Origin: an uncultured Lachnospiraceae bacterium
Lineage (GTDB): Bacteria > Bacillota > Clostridia > Lachnospirales > Lachnospiraceae
Direction: 5' to 3'
Length of the DNA: 6,020 nt
Assembly: GCA_902797015.1 (NCBI GenBank)
Contig: CADBRG010000183.1
Coordinates: forward strand, 1 to 6,020
The notes under the pieces are model-generated. The model saw only the letters and a program-made list of their open reading frames with translations. It was not told the origin of the DNA and searched no databases. The position numbers and the translations under genes were made by a program. Below are positions 5,620 through 6,020 of the stretch, in pieces; within the stretch, counting starts at the first letter, position 1, and every line of letters begins with the position of its first letter.

Positions 5620-6020
5620 ATGTATGATTACTTAATTGTTGGTGCGGGACTCTATGGTTCGGTATTTGCGCGTCAGGCAGCGGATGCCGGCAAGAGCGTA
5701 CTTGTGATAGACAAAAGAGCTCATATTGCCGGAAACATTTACACAGAACAGCAAATGGGTATTCATGTCCATAAATATGGCGCGCATATTTTCCATACCA
5801 ATGATAAAACGGTATGGGATTACGTGCAGCGATTTGCTGAGTTTAACCATTACACTAATACACCGGTAGCAAATTATAGAGGGGAGATCTATGCACTCCC
5901 CTTTAATATGTTTACATTCAACCAGATGTGGGGCGTTGCTGCACCTGATGAAGCCTGGAAGATTATTGAGGAACAAAGACAAGAGATCATTGGTGAGCCG
6001 AAGAATCTTGAAGAGCAGGC
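5620..6020 (+). CDS. glf: UDP-galactopyranose mutase, N-terminal part (3' truncated by window edge)
   Basis: This FAD-dependent enzyme interconverts UDP-galactopyranose and UDP-galactofuranose, the donor of galactofuranose for surface polysaccharides. The 133 visible residues begin MYDYLIVGAGLYGSVFA, with the dinucleotide-binding GxGxxG (G8, G10, G13) followed by acidic D31 at the end of the second strand. Next come IAGNIYT (36-42), close to the mutase GGN segment, and KYGAHIFHT at 52-60, the strongly conserved mutase motif whose H56 matches the active-site histidine next to the flavin. YALPFNMFTFNQMWG (91-105) is also characteristic. The frame is open to the last base; full-length Glf has about 370 residues, so roughly two thirds lies beyond the window. 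The start is set by GAGGA at 5607-5611. A 49-nt gap with no terminator separates it from the phosphatase gene, so it is probably cotranscribed. Its presence suggests galactofuranose in the exported polymer. Confidence 0.95.
   Translation, partial: MYDYLIVGAGLYGSVFARQAADAGKSVLVIDKRAHIAGNIYTEQQMGIHVHKYGAHIFHTNDKTVWDYVQRFAEFNHYTNTPVANYRGEIYALPFNMFTFNQMWGVAAPDEAWKIIEEQRQEIIGEPKNLEEQ

Noticed and set aside
5632..5982. 116-residue open frame on the minus strand opposite glf.
   Set aside because: It is antisense to clearly conserved glf codons and its translation shows no recognisable domain.

Overview
The window holds six same-strand genes, two of them cut by its edges, packed with overlaps of 4 nt or gaps of at most 52 nt. 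It reads as a slice of one operon for making and exporting a surface polysaccharide. Clear purine-rich Shine-Dalgarno sites (AGGAGG, GAGGAG, AAGGA), ATG starts, AT-leaning composition and the protein style suggest a Bacillota organism of the Clostridia/Lachnospiraceae kind. This is an inference: no RNA gene or housekeeping marker is present, and a Negativicute or spirochaete is not excluded.

Layout. Positions 1-304 are the C-terminal end of an ABC-2 polysaccharide export permease (Wzm type). Positions 316-1587 are its ATPase (Wzt type), with a C-terminal extension of about 150 residues that resembles the substrate-recognition domain of O-antigen exporters. Positions 1584-2747 encode a probable glycosyltransferase carrying the three short motifs of bacterial sialyl/polysialyltransferases. 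Positions 2800-3537 encode a CMP-Kdo-synthetase-like cytidylyltransferase. Positions 3534-5096 encode a two-domain protein: an N-terminal DRE-TIM pyruvate aldolase of the 4-hydroxy-2-oxovalerate aldolase type and a C-terminal domain of unknown function. Positions 5109-5570 encode a KdsC-like HAD phosphatase. Positions 5620-6020 are the start of UDP-galactopyranose mutase (glf).

How the parts may work together. The cytidylyltransferase, aldolase and KdsC-like phosphatase look like a cassette for a CMP-activated 2-keto-3-deoxy sugar acid (Kdo, KDN or a relative). No PEP-dependent KdsA/NeuB synthase lies in the window; the aldolase sits where that enzyme would be expected. The working hypothesis is that it condenses pyruvate with a sugar aldehyde (phosphate), the HAD enzyme removes the phosphate, the cytidylyltransferase makes the CMP donor, and the sialyltransferase-like enzyme transfers the sugar to a polymer. 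Glf would supply UDP-galactofuranose for the same polymer, and Wzm/Wzt would export it. This possible alternative ulosonate pathway is the most interesting content. The gene families are well supported; the exact sugar and the replacement of the synthase are inference.

There is no gene-free stretch longer than 52 nt, and I saw no RNA gene, insertion sequence, repeat array, CRISPR or convincing terminator.
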